Numbered from the stretch's first letter, positions 9,401 through 17,771 are shown. The stretch: 57,934 bases of DNA from Beijerinckiaceae bacterium (GCA_004298435.1 SCSF01000087.1:1-57934); one strand, 5' to 3'. Notes: a model not told the origin generated them from the sequence alone. Made by a program: numbers and translations.

Positions 9401-9657
9401 CCGTCGTTCGAGCTCGACGACGACATATACGCCATGCCCTGAACGCCATTGATTTGCTGTTCGAGCGGCGTGGTCACGGTGTCGGCGACGACCTGGGCGC
9501 TCGCGCCCGGATACATCGCGCTGACCACGACTTGCGGCGGCGTAATGTCGGGAAACTGCGAAATCGGCAGCAGAAAATAACTGACGGCGCCGGCGAGAAC
9601 CATAATGATGGCAATCGCCGCCGCGAAAATCGGCCGATGGATAAAGAAATTGATCAC
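6490..9657 (-). CDS. RND multidrug efflux permease, HAE1/AcrB family
   Basis: About 1055 residues, the usual AcrB length, with the N-terminal FFIHRPIFAAAIAIIM helix, two large periplasmic loops and the TM4 acidic pair in GLVVDDAIVVVENVER. It exports drugs, dyes or solvents using the proton gradient. A TTG start at 9675 is possible, but the GTG at 9655-9657 is preferred: GTGA there overlaps the stop of the upstream 81-residue ORF, GGAG lies 10 nt before it, and homologues begin near this point. The TetR-type gene at 10084 is divergent across an operator-like palindrome and very probably represses the operon. Confidence 0.94.
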   Translation of the reverse strand: MINFFIHRPIFAAAIAIIMVLAGAVSYFLLPISQFPDITPPQVVVSAMYPGASAQVVADTVTTPLEQQINGVQGMAYMSSSSSNDGSSTITVTFNVGYPLSIAAVDVQNRVAQAASSLPAIVNQGGVTIKKQNPNFVLIVNLTSPDHSVDPIALSNYAYLQIVDPLKRLPGVGDVQIFGERRYSMRIWLDPDKLANLGITAVDVKNAIAEQNIQVAAGKIGQSPAPKGTAFEMQVNAVGRLSDPKQFGNIVVRADPKTGSVVRLRDVARIELGALQYTSSAFFGDDPTVVLGIYQLPGSNALKLQQRVKDKMNELSKRFPKGIAYAMHYDTTRFVSASMRDVVITLAEALLLVVTVVFVFLQSWRTTIIPTIAIPVSLIATLAVMEVLGFSLNMLSLLGMVLAIGLVVDDAIVVVENVERQLEAGLPPLQATRKAMSEVTGPIIATTAVLMAVFVPVAFIPGVAGRLYNQFALTVAISVGISAFNSLTLSPALSAAFLRHRPHTTFVLFRWFNAAFERMSHSYARLVRTLIRLRWGMLAVFVMGLAGTYMIWTRIPSTFLPVEDQGYFFVVIQLPDGAALERTDAVAKKVRAILQATPGVDIVGSISGLNFLTNAAQSNSAVEFAILKPWDERGPDENASRIVAAVRPKLLAIPGAVALSFDPPSIPGLGTTGGFEFEVEDLTGRGSKALNDVTQAVIAAARKQPELSAQQLFSSFSTSTPQFNYDLDRTKAKLLGLSLPDVFNTLQIYLGSLYVNDFNLFGHTFRVTLQADKDARASAADLSRLYVRNNSGGMVPLNTLGRLVPIVGPETVPHYNNYASALINGGPAPGYSSGQAVAAMQRVAASVLPRDFGFEWTGITFQELKAGSVASLIFGLAIVFVFLILAAQYESWTMPFMVLLAVPLALFGALSALFLRKMQIDVYSQIGFVMLIGLAAKNAILIVEFARRQREEGYNIVEAAMEAGRLRLRPILMTAFAFILGVVPLMLARGAGAASRQSIGTTVFGGMLAATILTLLFVPVFYAVIERLRERGDHEESHAASRTESDLEPRSEAAE

Positions 9658-9899
9658 GAGGAACAGACTCCGCAAGGCGTAGAGCTGCGCTTCGCCGAGT
9701 TGGCGAAGGACCTTCGGAGAGACGCGGATGGATCGCTTTTGCCGGGCGCTCGCGCAGCCGGAGCCTTGGGCTGGTGGCTAAGCCGTTGCAGATCGCACGC
9801 CAAAGCTTGCGGATCGACGCCGTCCGCGCGCATAACGATCCGGGTGAGAGGGTCGTCGAGCAGCCTGGCGATGATCCGCTCTTTACGTCGGAATAACAT
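9654..9899 (-). CDS. Small protein of unknown function upstream of the RND pump
   Basis: 81 residues (starting MLFRRKERIIARLLDDPL). I do not recognise a family. Support for a real gene: AGAAAGGA lies 7 nt before the ATG at 9897-9899, its stop overlaps the pump start as GTGA, and its N-terminal half looks like a basic amphipathic helical protein. The C-terminal third is Ser/Arg/Ala-rich and partly antisense-like in composition. It would be the first gene of the efflux transcript. It has no membrane segment. It could be a leader whose translation sets pump expression, or an accessory factor. Confidence 0.55.
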   Translation of the reverse strand: MLFRRKERIIARLLDDPLTRIVMRADGVDPQALACDLQRLSHQPKAPAARAPGKSDPSASLRRSFANSAKRSSTPCGVCSS

Positions 9900-9980
9900 G
9901 GCAGATCCTTTCTCAGCAGCCCTTTCGGGGTACGCTTTCGCGTATCGCAGTGGCTTCTACCTTGACGTGCATGGGTATGG

Positions 9981-10027
9981 GGTGTTACCGGTCAGTAACT
10001 GAACATATGTTACTGACCGGTAACACC
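9981..10027. promoter_or_regulatory. Operator-like perfect 19-bp inverted repeat between tetR and the efflux operon
   Basis: GGTGTTACCGGTCAGTAAC (9981-9999) and its exact reverse complement (10009-10027) are separated by 9 nt. Each arm holds TTACCGGTCAGTAA, itself a partial palindrome, so two TetR dimers could bind. It lies between the divergent RND operon and tetR, where a local repressor should act. Confidence 0.8.
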
Positions 10028-10083
10028 CTGTCAAGAGAGCGGAGTGATAATATTTTGCTCGTTCGGAACCGGAGGACAGGAAC

Positions 10084-10668
10084 ATGCTGAAAGGATGCGA
10101 GGGGTCCCGGCCGCGACCTCGTGACCGCATCGTTGAAATGGCGCGGCAACTTTTTCGCCAGTACGGCCTGCGTGGTATCGGTGTCGATGCGATCGCGGAG
10201 GCTGCGGGCACCAACAAAATGACGCTCTATCGTCATTTTGCGTCGAAGGACGATTTGATCGTCACCTGCTTACGCGAGGTCGAGACTGAGACCGATGCGA
10301 TGTGGGAGGGCTTTGAAGCTGCGCATCCGAATGATCCGATGGCGCAGCTCCATGACTGGGTGCGTCGCGCCGCCGAATGTGCGGTTGCCGAGGGCCGCGG
10401 CTGCGATATCGCCAATGCCGCTGCCGAATTGACCGACTGCAATCATCCCGCCCATAAAGTCATCGAGCAATTCAAGAAGCATCAGCACGAGCGTCTGGCC
10501 AAGCTCTGCCACGATGCCGGCGTCGGGCAGGCGGAACTCCTCGCCGACACGCTCTCATTGCTGATCGAAGGCGCGCGCGTGAATTGGCAAAGTGTCGGGC
10601 CTGATGGTCCCGGCGCGCGCTTCGTCGGAATCAGCGAGGCCGTCATCGAGTCTTTCAGCAAGGCGTAG
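10084..10668 (+). CDS. TetR/AcrR-family transcriptional repressor
   Basis: 194 residues. The N-terminal HTH is clear (about 12-58: RDRIVEMARQLFRQYGLRGI, then VDAIAEAAGTNKMTLYRHF). The C-terminal helical ligand domain is poorly conserved, as usual; it contains several cysteines (AECAVAEGRGCDIANAA), common in this regulator subgroup. GGAGG lies upstream of the ATG. Divergent from the RND efflux operon with the palindrome in between, so it is probably an efflux repressor released by pump substrates; this is inference from position. Confidence 0.9.
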   Translation: MLKGCEGSRPRPRDRIVEMARQLFRQYGLRGIGVDAIAEAAGTNKMTLYRHFASKDDLIVTCLREVETETDAMWEGFEAAHPNDPMAQLHDWVRRAAECAVAEGRGCDIANAAAELTDCNHPAHKVIEQFKKHQHERLAKLCHDAGVGQAELLADTLSLLIEGARVNWQSVGPDGPGARFVGISEAVIESFSKA

Positions 10669-10718
10669 GCGGGATAGCTGTTGCAAGGCGTCGCAGCACG
10701 CCACAATACCCCTGGAAG

Positions 10719-10755
10719 CCGCCGGTAAGGTTAGCGCGCGATAACCTTATGGCGG
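10719..10755. terminator. Hairpin after tetR
   Basis: Nested stems CCGCC/GGCGG and TAAGGTTA/TAACCTTA around a GC-rich loop, 50 bp after the tetR stop. No T-run follows, so it could instead be an operator for the gene starting near 10820. Confidence 0.4.
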
Positions 10756-10819
10756 GGCGCCGATTATCTCTAAAATTGGACTTGATCTACCTTATTGATG
10801 GTTGGAAGCGTCCATTTCC

Positions 10820-12175
10820 ATGGTGGACAACAACATGCGGTTTGAAGAAGCTGTTTTTTCCGGGCCTGATCCGGTCGTTCGAGCCGAGGCCGCGGGGTGT
10901 GCATTCGAGGCCCAGGCGCGGGTGATGGGGCTTGGCGCGACGGGCCTCATATCGATTCTTGCGGCGGACGCCGTTGCGCTCGCTCTGCATGACGATCTCG
11001 GCGCCGTCGCATCGGTCTGGCAGGCGTTCGAGGCGGAAGCGAGCCACACATTCTTTCAGACTTTCGCATGGCTTGATGCCTGGCAGCGCCATGTCGGCGC
11101 GCCGGCGGACGTCCTGCCGGCCATCGTGACGGGTCGACACCCTGATGGGATGTTGCTGTTCATCCTGCCGCTGGCGATACATCGTCAGCGCGCCGTGCGT
11201 CGCCTCACCTTTCTCGGCGCCGACCTGTGTGATTACAACGCGCCACTGCTGCATCCTGAATTCGAGGCAATGCTTGGTGATGCGGCGTTTGCCGCGCTGT
11301 GGCCACGCCTGCTCGGCCAGTTGCAAGCCGACCACCGTTTCACGTTCGACCTCATCGATCTGCCGAAGATCCCCGAGCGGGTGGGCGATCAGCGTAATCC
11401 GCTGCTGGTCCTCGGCACGACGGCCAATCCGAGTGGCGCTTATGTCACTGCGCTGACCGGCGCCTGGGATGAGTTTTATGCCAGCAAGCGTTCCTCCAGC
11501 ACGCGTAAGCGGGAGCGCCGGCAGGTCAGACAATTGGCTGATCAGGGCGAGATCCGCTTCGTCGATGCGCTGGAGGGCGATGAGCGCAGGAGAACGCTCG
11601 ACCTGCTTTTCGAGCAGAAGGCGCGCTCGTTCGATCGCATGGGGGTGCGCAACATCTTCGCGCGGCCCGGCTATCGCAGTTTGTTTACCGCCTTCGCCAT
11701 GGATTTAGGGTCGCGGCATCTGGTGCATCTGAGCAGGATGGAGGTTGGTCCGACGATTGCCGCGATCAGCCTGGGTTTCGTGAGCGGATCGCGCTACTCG
11801 CTGGTGATCTCGAGTTACGACGGGGGCGATCTGGCGCGTTTCGGTCCCGGCCGCGCGCACTTGCATGAATTGCTGCGCCTCGCCATTCAGAATGGCTTCG
11901 CGGTCTTCGACTTCACCATAGGCGACGAGGCCTACAAGCAGGACTGGTGCGACGCGCGCCTGACCTTGCAGGACCATCTTTCGGCCGCGACCTGGCGCGG
12001 CGCTATCGTGGTCGGCCTCGTCAGTCTGTTCCGGTCCGTCAAACGGGCGATCAAGCAAAGCCCGGTCCTGTGGCGCCAGTTCAGCCGCGCGCGCTCCCGG
12101 TTGGGTGCGGTTCGCGTCAGCCGGTTTGGCGCGGCTGGACGGCGACAAGCCAAGAATACAGATCCCCATGCTTGA
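10820..12175 (+). CDS. CelD/BioF2-like GNAT-fold acyltransferase
   Basis: About 451 residues. The C-terminal half carries the pattern of the GNAT domain found in CelD-type cellulose biosynthesis proteins and in FemAB-like enzymes (SSTRKRERRQVRQLADQGEI, then a long domain ending in AVFDFTIGDEAYKQDWC). Such enzymes acylate a sugar or amino group during surface polysaccharide or lipid assembly; the substrate here is unknown. Start choice is uncertain among TTG 10802, ATG 10820 and ATG 10835. Its stop overlaps the next gene by 8 bp, and the following flippase makes surface glycan or lipid export the best context. Confidence 0.8.
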   Translation: MVDNNMRFEEAVFSGPDPVVRAEAAGCAFEAQARVMGLGATGLISILAADAVALALHDDLGAVASVWQAFEAEASHTFFQTFAWLDAWQRHVGAPADVLPAIVTGRHPDGMLLFILPLAIHRQRAVRRLTFLGADLCDYNAPLLHPEFEAMLGDAAFAALWPRLLGQLQADHRFTFDLIDLPKIPERVGDQRNPLLVLGTTANPSGAYVTALTGAWDEFYASKRSSSTRKRERRQVRQLADQGEIRFVDALEGDERRRTLDLLFEQKARSFDRMGVRNIFARPGYRSLFTAFAMDLGSRHLVHLSRMEVGPTIAAISLGFVSGSRYSLVISSYDGGDLARFGPGRAHLHELLRLAIQNGFAVFDFTIGDEAYKQDWCDARLTLQDHLSAATWRGAIVVGLVSLFRSVKRAIKQSPVLWRQFSRARSRLGAVRVSRFGAAGRRQAKNTDPHA

Positions 12176-13370
12176 AACGGATGTTGCGATCATCGGTTGC
12201 GGACTCGCGGGATCGACTGCCGCCGCCATGCTGGGCCGTGCCGGCATCGCGACCGTGGTCGTCGATCCCCACACCGAGTATCCGCCGGATTTTCGCTGCG
12301 AAAAGCTCGATGGATCGCAGATTGCCGCGCTGGAAAAGACCGGGCTTGCTGGTCCGATTCTGTCCAAAGGCACAATGAACAGCCGCATCCAGGTGGTTCG
12401 CGGCGGCCGTGTCGTTGACAACAAGCCGCGCCGACAGTGCAATATTTTGTACAACACCATGGTCAACGCCATGCGCGGCGAGATCCCGCAATCGGTCGAG
12501 CGCGTCACCGACAAGGTGACGGATGTCACCAATAGCGCTGAGCGGCAGACGCTGATCCTGTCGAGCGGCGAGACGGTGTCGGCGCGGCTGGTGATCTTTG
12601 CCTCCGGACTCAATGTGGCGCTCAGGGAATCGCTGGGCATCGAGCTGAAAATGATCAGCGCGGACCATTCGGTCAGCATCGGCTTTGATATTGCGCCGAC
12701 GGATGGCGGGGAATTCGATTTCGAAGCGCTGACCTATTTCTCTGAACGGGCGGCAGACCGGCTGGCCTATCTGGCGCTGTTCCCGATCGGGTCGGTCAAG
12801 CGGGCCAATTTGTTCGTTTATCGCGACATGACGGATCCGTGGCTTGTGGCCTTCCGCAAGGAGCCGCGCAACGCGCTCGAAACACTGGTCCCAAAGCTGG
12901 CGCGGATCATCGGTGACTTCGAGGTGACCGATACCCCGAAAATACGACCGGTCGATCTGGTGACCGCAGGCGGCCATATCCAGCCTGGCGTGGTGCTCGT
13001 AGGCGACGCCTTCGGCACCTCCTGTCCGGCGGCGGGGACAGGTTGCAACAAGGTGTTCACCGACGTTGAGCGGCTGTGCCATGCCTATGTGCCCGCCTGG
13101 CTCGCGACGCCCGGCATGGATGCCGACAAGATCGCAGCGTTTTACGAGGATCCTGAAAAACTGGCCGCCGATACTCAGTCGCGCGCCAAGGCTTTCCGGC
13201 TCAAGTCCCTGTCGACCGAAAAGGGTCTGACCTGGAGCGCCCGGCGGCGCGGCCGGTACTTCTGGCATTTGACGATAGGAACGTTGCGGCGCCTGCGCGA
13301 AGGAGGCGGGACGCATCTGCCGGGTCATGTTGTTGCCGGTAGGAGCGGGACCCGGAAGGCGCATGGATGA
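12168..13370 (+). CDS. FAD-dependent oxidoreductase (geranylgeranyl-reductase/halogenase-like)
   Basis: 400 residues. The N-terminal Rossmann FAD site reads DVAIIGCGLAGSTAAAMLGR, and the second FAD motif near residue 285 reads VVLVGDAFGTSCPAAGTG. This arrangement is that of group A flavin monooxygenases, geranylgeranyl reductases and tryptophan-halogenase relatives, which act on lipids or aromatic compounds. The ATG at 12168 falls inside the previous gene's last codons, and its stop overlaps the flippase start (ATGA at 13367-13370), so three proteins are made from one message. The reaction is not determined by sequence alone. Confidence 0.82.
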   Translation: MLETDVAIIGCGLAGSTAAAMLGRAGIATVVVDPHTEYPPDFRCEKLDGSQIAALEKTGLAGPILSKGTMNSRIQVVRGGRVVDNKPRRQCNILYNTMVNAMRGEIPQSVERVTDKVTDVTNSAERQTLILSSGETVSARLVIFASGLNVALRESLGIELKMISADHSVSIGFDIAPTDGGEFDFEALTYFSERAADRLAYLALFPIGSVKRANLFVYRDMTDPWLVAFRKEPRNALETLVPKLARIIGDFEVTDTPKIRPVDLVTAGGHIQPGVVLVGDAFGTSCPAAGTGCNKVFTDVERLCHAYVPAWLATPGMDADKIAAFYEDPEKLAADTQSRAKAFRLKSLSTEKGLTWSARRRGRYFWHLTIGTLRRLREGGGTHLPGHVVAGRSGTRKAHG

Positions 13371-14803
13371 GCGACGAATCATTGCGTCCGTTCCGGGCAG
13401 AGCAGGCCAGCCCATCCTGGACCACGGCGGACGACGCGGGGCCTCCTAAACGCGATGCTGTGCGTGGGCCTGGCTTTGGATGGTTGCAGCGTGCTTTCGA
13501 GCAGCTTGGCGCTATCAAAAAGCTGGGAGGCGACCGTTCGCCAACCCAGTTCGCGGCGTTTGGAGCCTTTGCCATCCGGATCGGTAGCGCCGCCATCGCT
13601 TTCCTGTCGCAGCCCTTGTTCGCCCGCCTGATGGGCAGCGAACAGTATGGCATTTATGCCTATGTGTGGACCTGGGCGCTGTTGTTCGGCGGCATTATCG
13701 ATTTTGGGCTATCGAGCGCGGCGCAGCGCTTCATTCCAGAGTACCATGAAACAGGAGCGATGGCGCTGCTCAACGGTTTCCTGATGGGCAGCCGCTGGTT
13801 GGCCGTCGGCGCAGCGAGTGCAGTTGCTATCCTCTGCGTTCTGGCCATCTCTGTTTTTGGCGGGTCTCTCGACGAGGCCATGCGGATTCCGATGTATATC
13901 GGGTGCGCCACGCTTCCCTTCGGAGCGCTTTGCGTAACGCAGGATGGCATTGCGCGTTCGTATGACTGGATCGGGGTGGCGCTGCTGCCACTCTATATCG
14001 TCAGGCCGATCGGCATCCTGGTTGCGTTGTTTGCCTTTCACCTCGCGGGCTTTCCGGCCACAGCCGTCACCATCATGGTGGCGACGGTATTGGCGGGCAT
14101 TGTCGCGGCCATTGGCCAGACGATTGTCATCAACCGCCGGCTGCGTGACCGTAGCGCCGATGCGGCGCGAGCTTATGATTTCCAGCTATGGATCTCCACC
14201 TCGCTGCCGATCTCACTGTCGGTCGGTTTCTTCTTCCTGCTGAGTTATGTCGATATTCTGGTGCTACAGATCTATCGGCCTCCCGGCGATATCGCCATCT
14301 ACTATGCAGTACAGAAACTGCTGGCGCTGGTGGCCTTCCTGCATTTCTCGGTGGCGGCGACCGCGGCCCATCGCTTCTCGGAATATCGCGCCACCGGTCA
14401 GCTCCAGAAACTGGTGGATTTTTATGCGGACACACGGCGCTGGACCTTTTGGCCATCGCTCGCGGGGGTGGCCGGGTTGCTGGTTGCCGGCAGGCTGCTG
14501 CTGTGGCTGTTTGGGCCGGATTTCGTCGCCGGCTATCCGTTGATCGCGATATTGTCCGTCGGTCTGCTGGCGCGCGCAGCGATCGGGCCGACCGAGCGCC
14601 TGCTGACCATGCTCGGGCGGCAGAATATTTGCGCGATCGTCTATCTGGCGGCGATGCTGACCAATCTGGGGATGTGCGTAATTCTTGTGCCGCAACTCGG
14701 GCTTGCCGGCGCCGCCACCTCGACATCCGCCGCGCTGGTGGTGGAATCGGTTGCGCTCTCCCTGATCACGCGCCGCGAACTGGCCAAGATGAACAGCGCG
14801 TGA
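13367..14803 (+). CDS. Polysaccharide/lipid flippase of the MOP superfamily (Wzx-like)
   Basis: 478 residues with a soluble N-terminus of about 60 residues and then some 12 to 14 hydrophobic segments in the Wzx/PST pattern (QPLFARLMGSEQYGIYAYVW near the first helices). These proteins flip undecaprenyl-linked oligosaccharides or related lipids to the outer leaflet. Coupled by ATGA overlap to the FAD oxidoreductase. The trio acyltransferase-oxidoreductase-flippase suggests a surface glycoconjugate or lipid, but no glycosyltransferase or polymerase is next to it. Confidence 0.87.
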   Translation: MSDESLRPFRAEQASPSWTTADDAGPPKRDAVRGPGFGWLQRAFEQLGAIKKLGGDRSPTQFAAFGAFAIRIGSAAIAFLSQPLFARLMGSEQYGIYAYVWTWALLFGGIIDFGLSSAAQRFIPEYHETGAMALLNGFLMGSRWLAVGAASAVAILCVLAISVFGGSLDEAMRIPMYIGCATLPFGALCVTQDGIARSYDWIGVALLPLYIVRPIGILVALFAFHLAGFPATAVTIMVATVLAGIVAAIGQTIVINRRLRDRSADAARAYDFQLWISTSLPISLSVGFFFLLSYVDILVLQIYRPPGDIAIYYAVQKLLALVAFLHFSVAATAAHRFSEYRATGQLQKLVDFYADTRRWTFWPSLAGVAGLLVAGRLLLWLFGPDFVAGYPLIAILSVGLLARAAIGPTERLLTMLGRQNICAIVYLAAMLTNLGMCVILVPQLGLAGAATSTSAALVVESVALSLITRRELAKMNSA

Positions 14804-15095
14804 CCCCACCTCGGAGCGGAGGCCAGTTGGCAATCATAGATTTTTTCTATCAGCCAATAGAGTCATTGAGGTTGTCAGGCATACCAAAAAGACCGAAAGA
14901 GAGTGGTTATTCTGGTATAGTTGAATGGCAGGTTTATGAGTGGTGCCATCCCCCATCTCGTCCATCCTTTCGAACATTCGGGTGCAGAAGAAAGCGGGCG
15001 AAGCCAACGCCAAAAGGCCGGCAAGTCGACGTTACAGCCGCCGGGATTGCGGCCCTTCCAGGCGACCGCTCGCGCCAGCGCGATCTAGAAAGAAC

Positions 15096-15833
15096 ATGGC
15101 CGAGATCGAGACCTCCGCGAAGCCGGCAACGCTATACCGCTACCGGCCTCTCGGCATCCGGAGATTGCCCAGCAGAAAGTCCAGGGCTGAGCCTGCAATC
15201 ATCGACCGGGAGCTCGATGCCATCGAGCAGCACTACGTTTTCTGCCCGACCTATCCAGAGATGAATGATCCGATGGAATGCCTGTACGCCTCCATGCAAC
15301 GCGTGCAGGAGAAGAGCGACTATCAGGATTTCGTGCCGGACGTCCGGGACAAGAAGCTCGGGATCGGCATCGCCTCGTTCTGCGAGGCCTGGGACAATGA
15401 GGTGATGTGGGCTCATTACGCGGGCGGCTTCAGGGGAATCTGTGTTGCCTACTCCGTTTCAAAGCTCATGGACGGGTTGGACGACCGGCACTCGCTCGTT
15501 CGCATAGTTTACGGTGACTCGCCCTTCAACATGAATCTCGCTGGGCGCCGGGATCGGTCCGGCTGCGCCAGGGCCATCCTGTCCGCGAAGAACCTGATGT
15601 GGACTTATGAGCGGGAATGGCGGCTGTTCGCACCGTTTAGAGGCCGTGCTCAACACGGCCCAGGTGTGGTGAAGCGCGTCTACCTGGGTGCGCGGATGGA
15701 TCCTGCGGACAGGCGGATCATTACGGGCCGCCTCCTGTCTATTGGCCTTGAGGTTCGCCGGACCCGTGTCGACGGCGACATGGTCGAGCGGTTGCCCCCG
15801 AGCAAGCCGCCCAAGCCGCGCTGTTGCCGATGA
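15096..15833 (+). CDS. DUF2971 domain protein
   Basis: 245 residues from the ATG at 15096; a longer in-frame extension back to 14940 reads as non-coding. The DUF2971 core is visible: LYRYRPL at the start, NDPMECLYA, and the hallmark block IASFCEAWDNEVMWAHYAGG with FRGICVAYSV, then a C-terminal KRVYLGARMDPADRR segment. The family has no established biochemical role. Its stop codon overlaps the start of the actinobacterial-type selB (ATGA at 15830-15833), so the two are probably cotranslated. Association with selenocysteine decoding is unexpected and may be accidental. Confidence 0.8.
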   Translation: MAEIETSAKPATLYRYRPLGIRRLPSRKSRAEPAIIDRELDAIEQHYVFCPTYPEMNDPMECLYASMQRVQEKSDYQDFVPDVRDKKLGIGIASFCEAWDNEVMWAHYAGGFRGICVAYSVSKLMDGLDDRHSLVRIVYGDSPFNMNLAGRRDRSGCARAILSAKNLMWTYEREWRLFAPFRGRAQHGPGVVKRVYLGARMDPADRRIITGRLLSIGLEVRRTRVDGDMVERLPPSKPPKPRCCR

Positions 15834-17671
15834 CGCTGTCGTCCCGCGCGGCCTCCCCGACATCATTGCGCTCATGCACGCACGTCGTCGCGACGGCCGG
15901 TCACGTCGATCACGGCAAGAGCACTCTCGTCCGCGCGCTGACCGGGATGGAGCCGGACCGCTGGGAGGAGGAGCGCCGGCGCGGGCTCACGATCGACCTC
16001 GGATTCGCATGGACAACTCTGCCTTCCGGCCGGGAGGTCTCCTTCGTGGACGTGCCCGGCCACGGGCGATTCATCCGCAACGCGCTGGCCGGCTTGGCGA
16101 CGGTGCCAGTGGTGTGCTTCGTGGTGGCTGCCGACGAGGGCTGGTCGGCGCAATCCAGCGACCACCGTGATGCCGTCGCAGCGCTCGGCATCCGCCACGG
16201 GCTGATCGTCGTGACCAAGGCCGACCGGGCGCCCGATCTCATAGAGGCGACCATCGCGCGCGCCCACAGCGAGCTCGCGCATACCGGTCTGCGCGACGCG
16301 CCAGCGGTCGCCGTATCGGCTGTGCAAGGCACCGGGTTGGACAGGCTCAGGCAGGTCCTCGACGATGTCCTGGCAAAAGCCCCCGCACCTGATGCCAACG
16401 GCCGGCTCCGGCTCTGGATCGACCGTTCGTTCAGCGTTTCGGGGGCAGGCAGGGTGGTAACTGGCACCCTCGTCGCCGGTACGCTGACCAAGGGTGACCG
16501 GCTCGCGGTCGTCGGCGATGGGCAGGAGCTGCGCGAGGTTGTCGTTCGCGGCCTGGAATCGCGTGACAAGCCTGCCGACGCCCTCCTCCCCATGTGTCGG
16601 GCCGCTGTCAATCTGCGTGGTGTGTCCGTGGGCGATGTGGGGCGCGGCCAGGCACTGATCGCACCGGGCGCCTGGCTCATGGCCACAGACGTCGATGTGC
16701 GCCGCATCGGAGGCGCCGCGCTCGACGAGGTGCCCGCGCAACTCACCGTGCATGTCGGGACAGCGGCCGTGCCGGCCCGGCTGCGCTGCTTCGATGCCGA
16801 GCACGCCCGGATCACCCTCGACTGGCCGCTGCCGCTGATCGTGGGCGATCGGCTGCTACTCCGTGATCCGGCATCTCGCCTCGTGCTCGGCGGCGTCGGT
16901 GTGCTGGACCCGGACCCGCCGCAGCTACGGCGCCGTGGGGAAGGTACCCGGCGCGGGGTGGCGCTGGCCGCTATGCCACCCGAGGGCGACGTGCTGGCCA
17001 AGGTGGCCAGCCGGGGCGCTGTGGAGGTGGAGGACCTGCGTCGAATCGGCCTGACGAGTTCCGATACCGCGCCGCCACCCGAGGTCCGTGATTTTGGCGG
17101 CTGGTGGGTGCATCTTCCCACATATGAGGAGTGGCGGCGGAAGCTGCGAGCCCTGGTGGAGAACGACGCCCAGCGGGATCAGCTTACGCCCGGCGTCTCT
17201 CAAGGAGCGGTGCGTGATGCCCTTGGTACACCCGCAGCGCACTTCATGGATCAACTCGTCGCGGATGCCGGCCTCGAGCAATACAAGGGTTACGTCCGGC
17301 TGCCACGGGTCCGGGCCGACCTTGGCCGCGCCGAGGCCGGGGTGGCCAAGCTTGAGGCGCGGCTGCTTGCGGATCCCTTCCTCGCACCGAAGGTCGGCGA
17401 TCTGGCTGATCTCGGCCTGGGGGTCCGCGAATTGGCCGCAGCCGAACGCGCCCGGCGGGTGCTACGCCTTCAGGGAGGTGTGGTTTTGCTGCCGTCCGCG
17501 CCGACGCTTGCGATACAGACGCTGGCACAACTGCCGCAACCATTCACCACCAGCCAAGCACGGCAAGCCCTGGGTACCAGCCGCCGGGTGGCGATCCCGT
17601 TGCTGGAGCACCTGGACAGGCGCGGCTTGACGCGCCGGATCGATGACGAACACCGCGAAGTAGTGCGATAG
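15830..17671 (+). CDS. selB: Selenocysteine-specific elongation factor SelB, actinobacterial type (first of two)
   Basis: 613 residues. GTPase motifs: GHVDHGKST (G1), DVPGHGRF (G3), VTKAD (G4). They are followed by EF-Tu-like domains II and III and winged-helix repeats ending in RRVAIPLLEHLDRRGLTRRI, the SelB element that binds the SECIS hairpin. It delivers Sec-tRNA to the ribosome at UGA. The wording EPDRWEEERRRGLTIDLGFA matches actinobacterial SelB as I remember it and differs from the second SelB at 24647. The ATG at 15830 overlaps the DUF2971 stop; a TTG lies 6 nt upstream. It is convergent with the selenocysteine formate dehydrogenase operon, its likely client. Confidence 0.9.
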   Translation: MTLSSRAASPTSLRSCTHVVATAGHVDHGKSTLVRALTGMEPDRWEEERRRGLTIDLGFAWTTLPSGREVSFVDVPGHGRFIRNALAGLATVPVVCFVVAADEGWSAQSSDHRDAVAALGIRHGLIVVTKADRAPDLIEATIARAHSELAHTGLRDAPAVAVSAVQGTGLDRLRQVLDDVLAKAPAPDANGRLRLWIDRSFSVSGAGRVVTGTLVAGTLTKGDRLAVVGDGQELREVVVRGLESRDKPADALLPMCRAAVNLRGVSVGDVGRGQALIAPGAWLMATDVDVRRIGGAALDEVPAQLTVHVGTAAVPARLRCFDAEHARITLDWPLPLIVGDRLLLRDPASRLVLGGVGVLDPDPPQLRRRGEGTRRGVALAAMPPEGDVLAKVASRGAVEVEDLRRIGLTSSDTAPPPEVRDFGGWWVHLPTYEEWRRKLRALVENDAQRDQLTPGVSQGAVRDALGTPAAHFMDQLVADAGLEQYKGYVRLPRVRADLGRAEAGVAKLEARLLADPFLAPKVGDLADLGLGVRELAAAERARRVLRLQGGVVLLPSAPTLAIQTLAQLPQPFTTSQARQALGTSRRVAIPLLEHLDRRGLTRRIDDEHREVVR

Positions 17672-17771
17672 AGCATTTTCGAGCGAAGTGGCTTCCGGTT
17701 CGCGTGTAGAAAATGCGTTAAAACAAACGAGTAGAGCCTCGGTTCTGATTCCGTCAGAAGCGAGGCTCTAT
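17672..17771. repeat. REP-like palindromic unit 1 of a 100-bp tandem pair
   Basis: The unit has two parts: a GCATTTTCGAGCGAAGTGGC block ending in a near-inverted copy (GAAAATGC), and a strong hairpin (AGAGCCTCGGTTCTG with CAGAAGCGAGGCTCT). It begins at the base after the selB stop. The first block is a dispersed Rhizobiales repeat that recurs at 30095-30142. Confidence 0.85.

Noticed and set aside
12117-13415. 432-residue minus-strand frame opposite the FAD oxidoreductase
   Set aside because: The plus strand has clear FAD motifs and operon overlaps; the minus frame is a composition shadow of GC-rich DNA.
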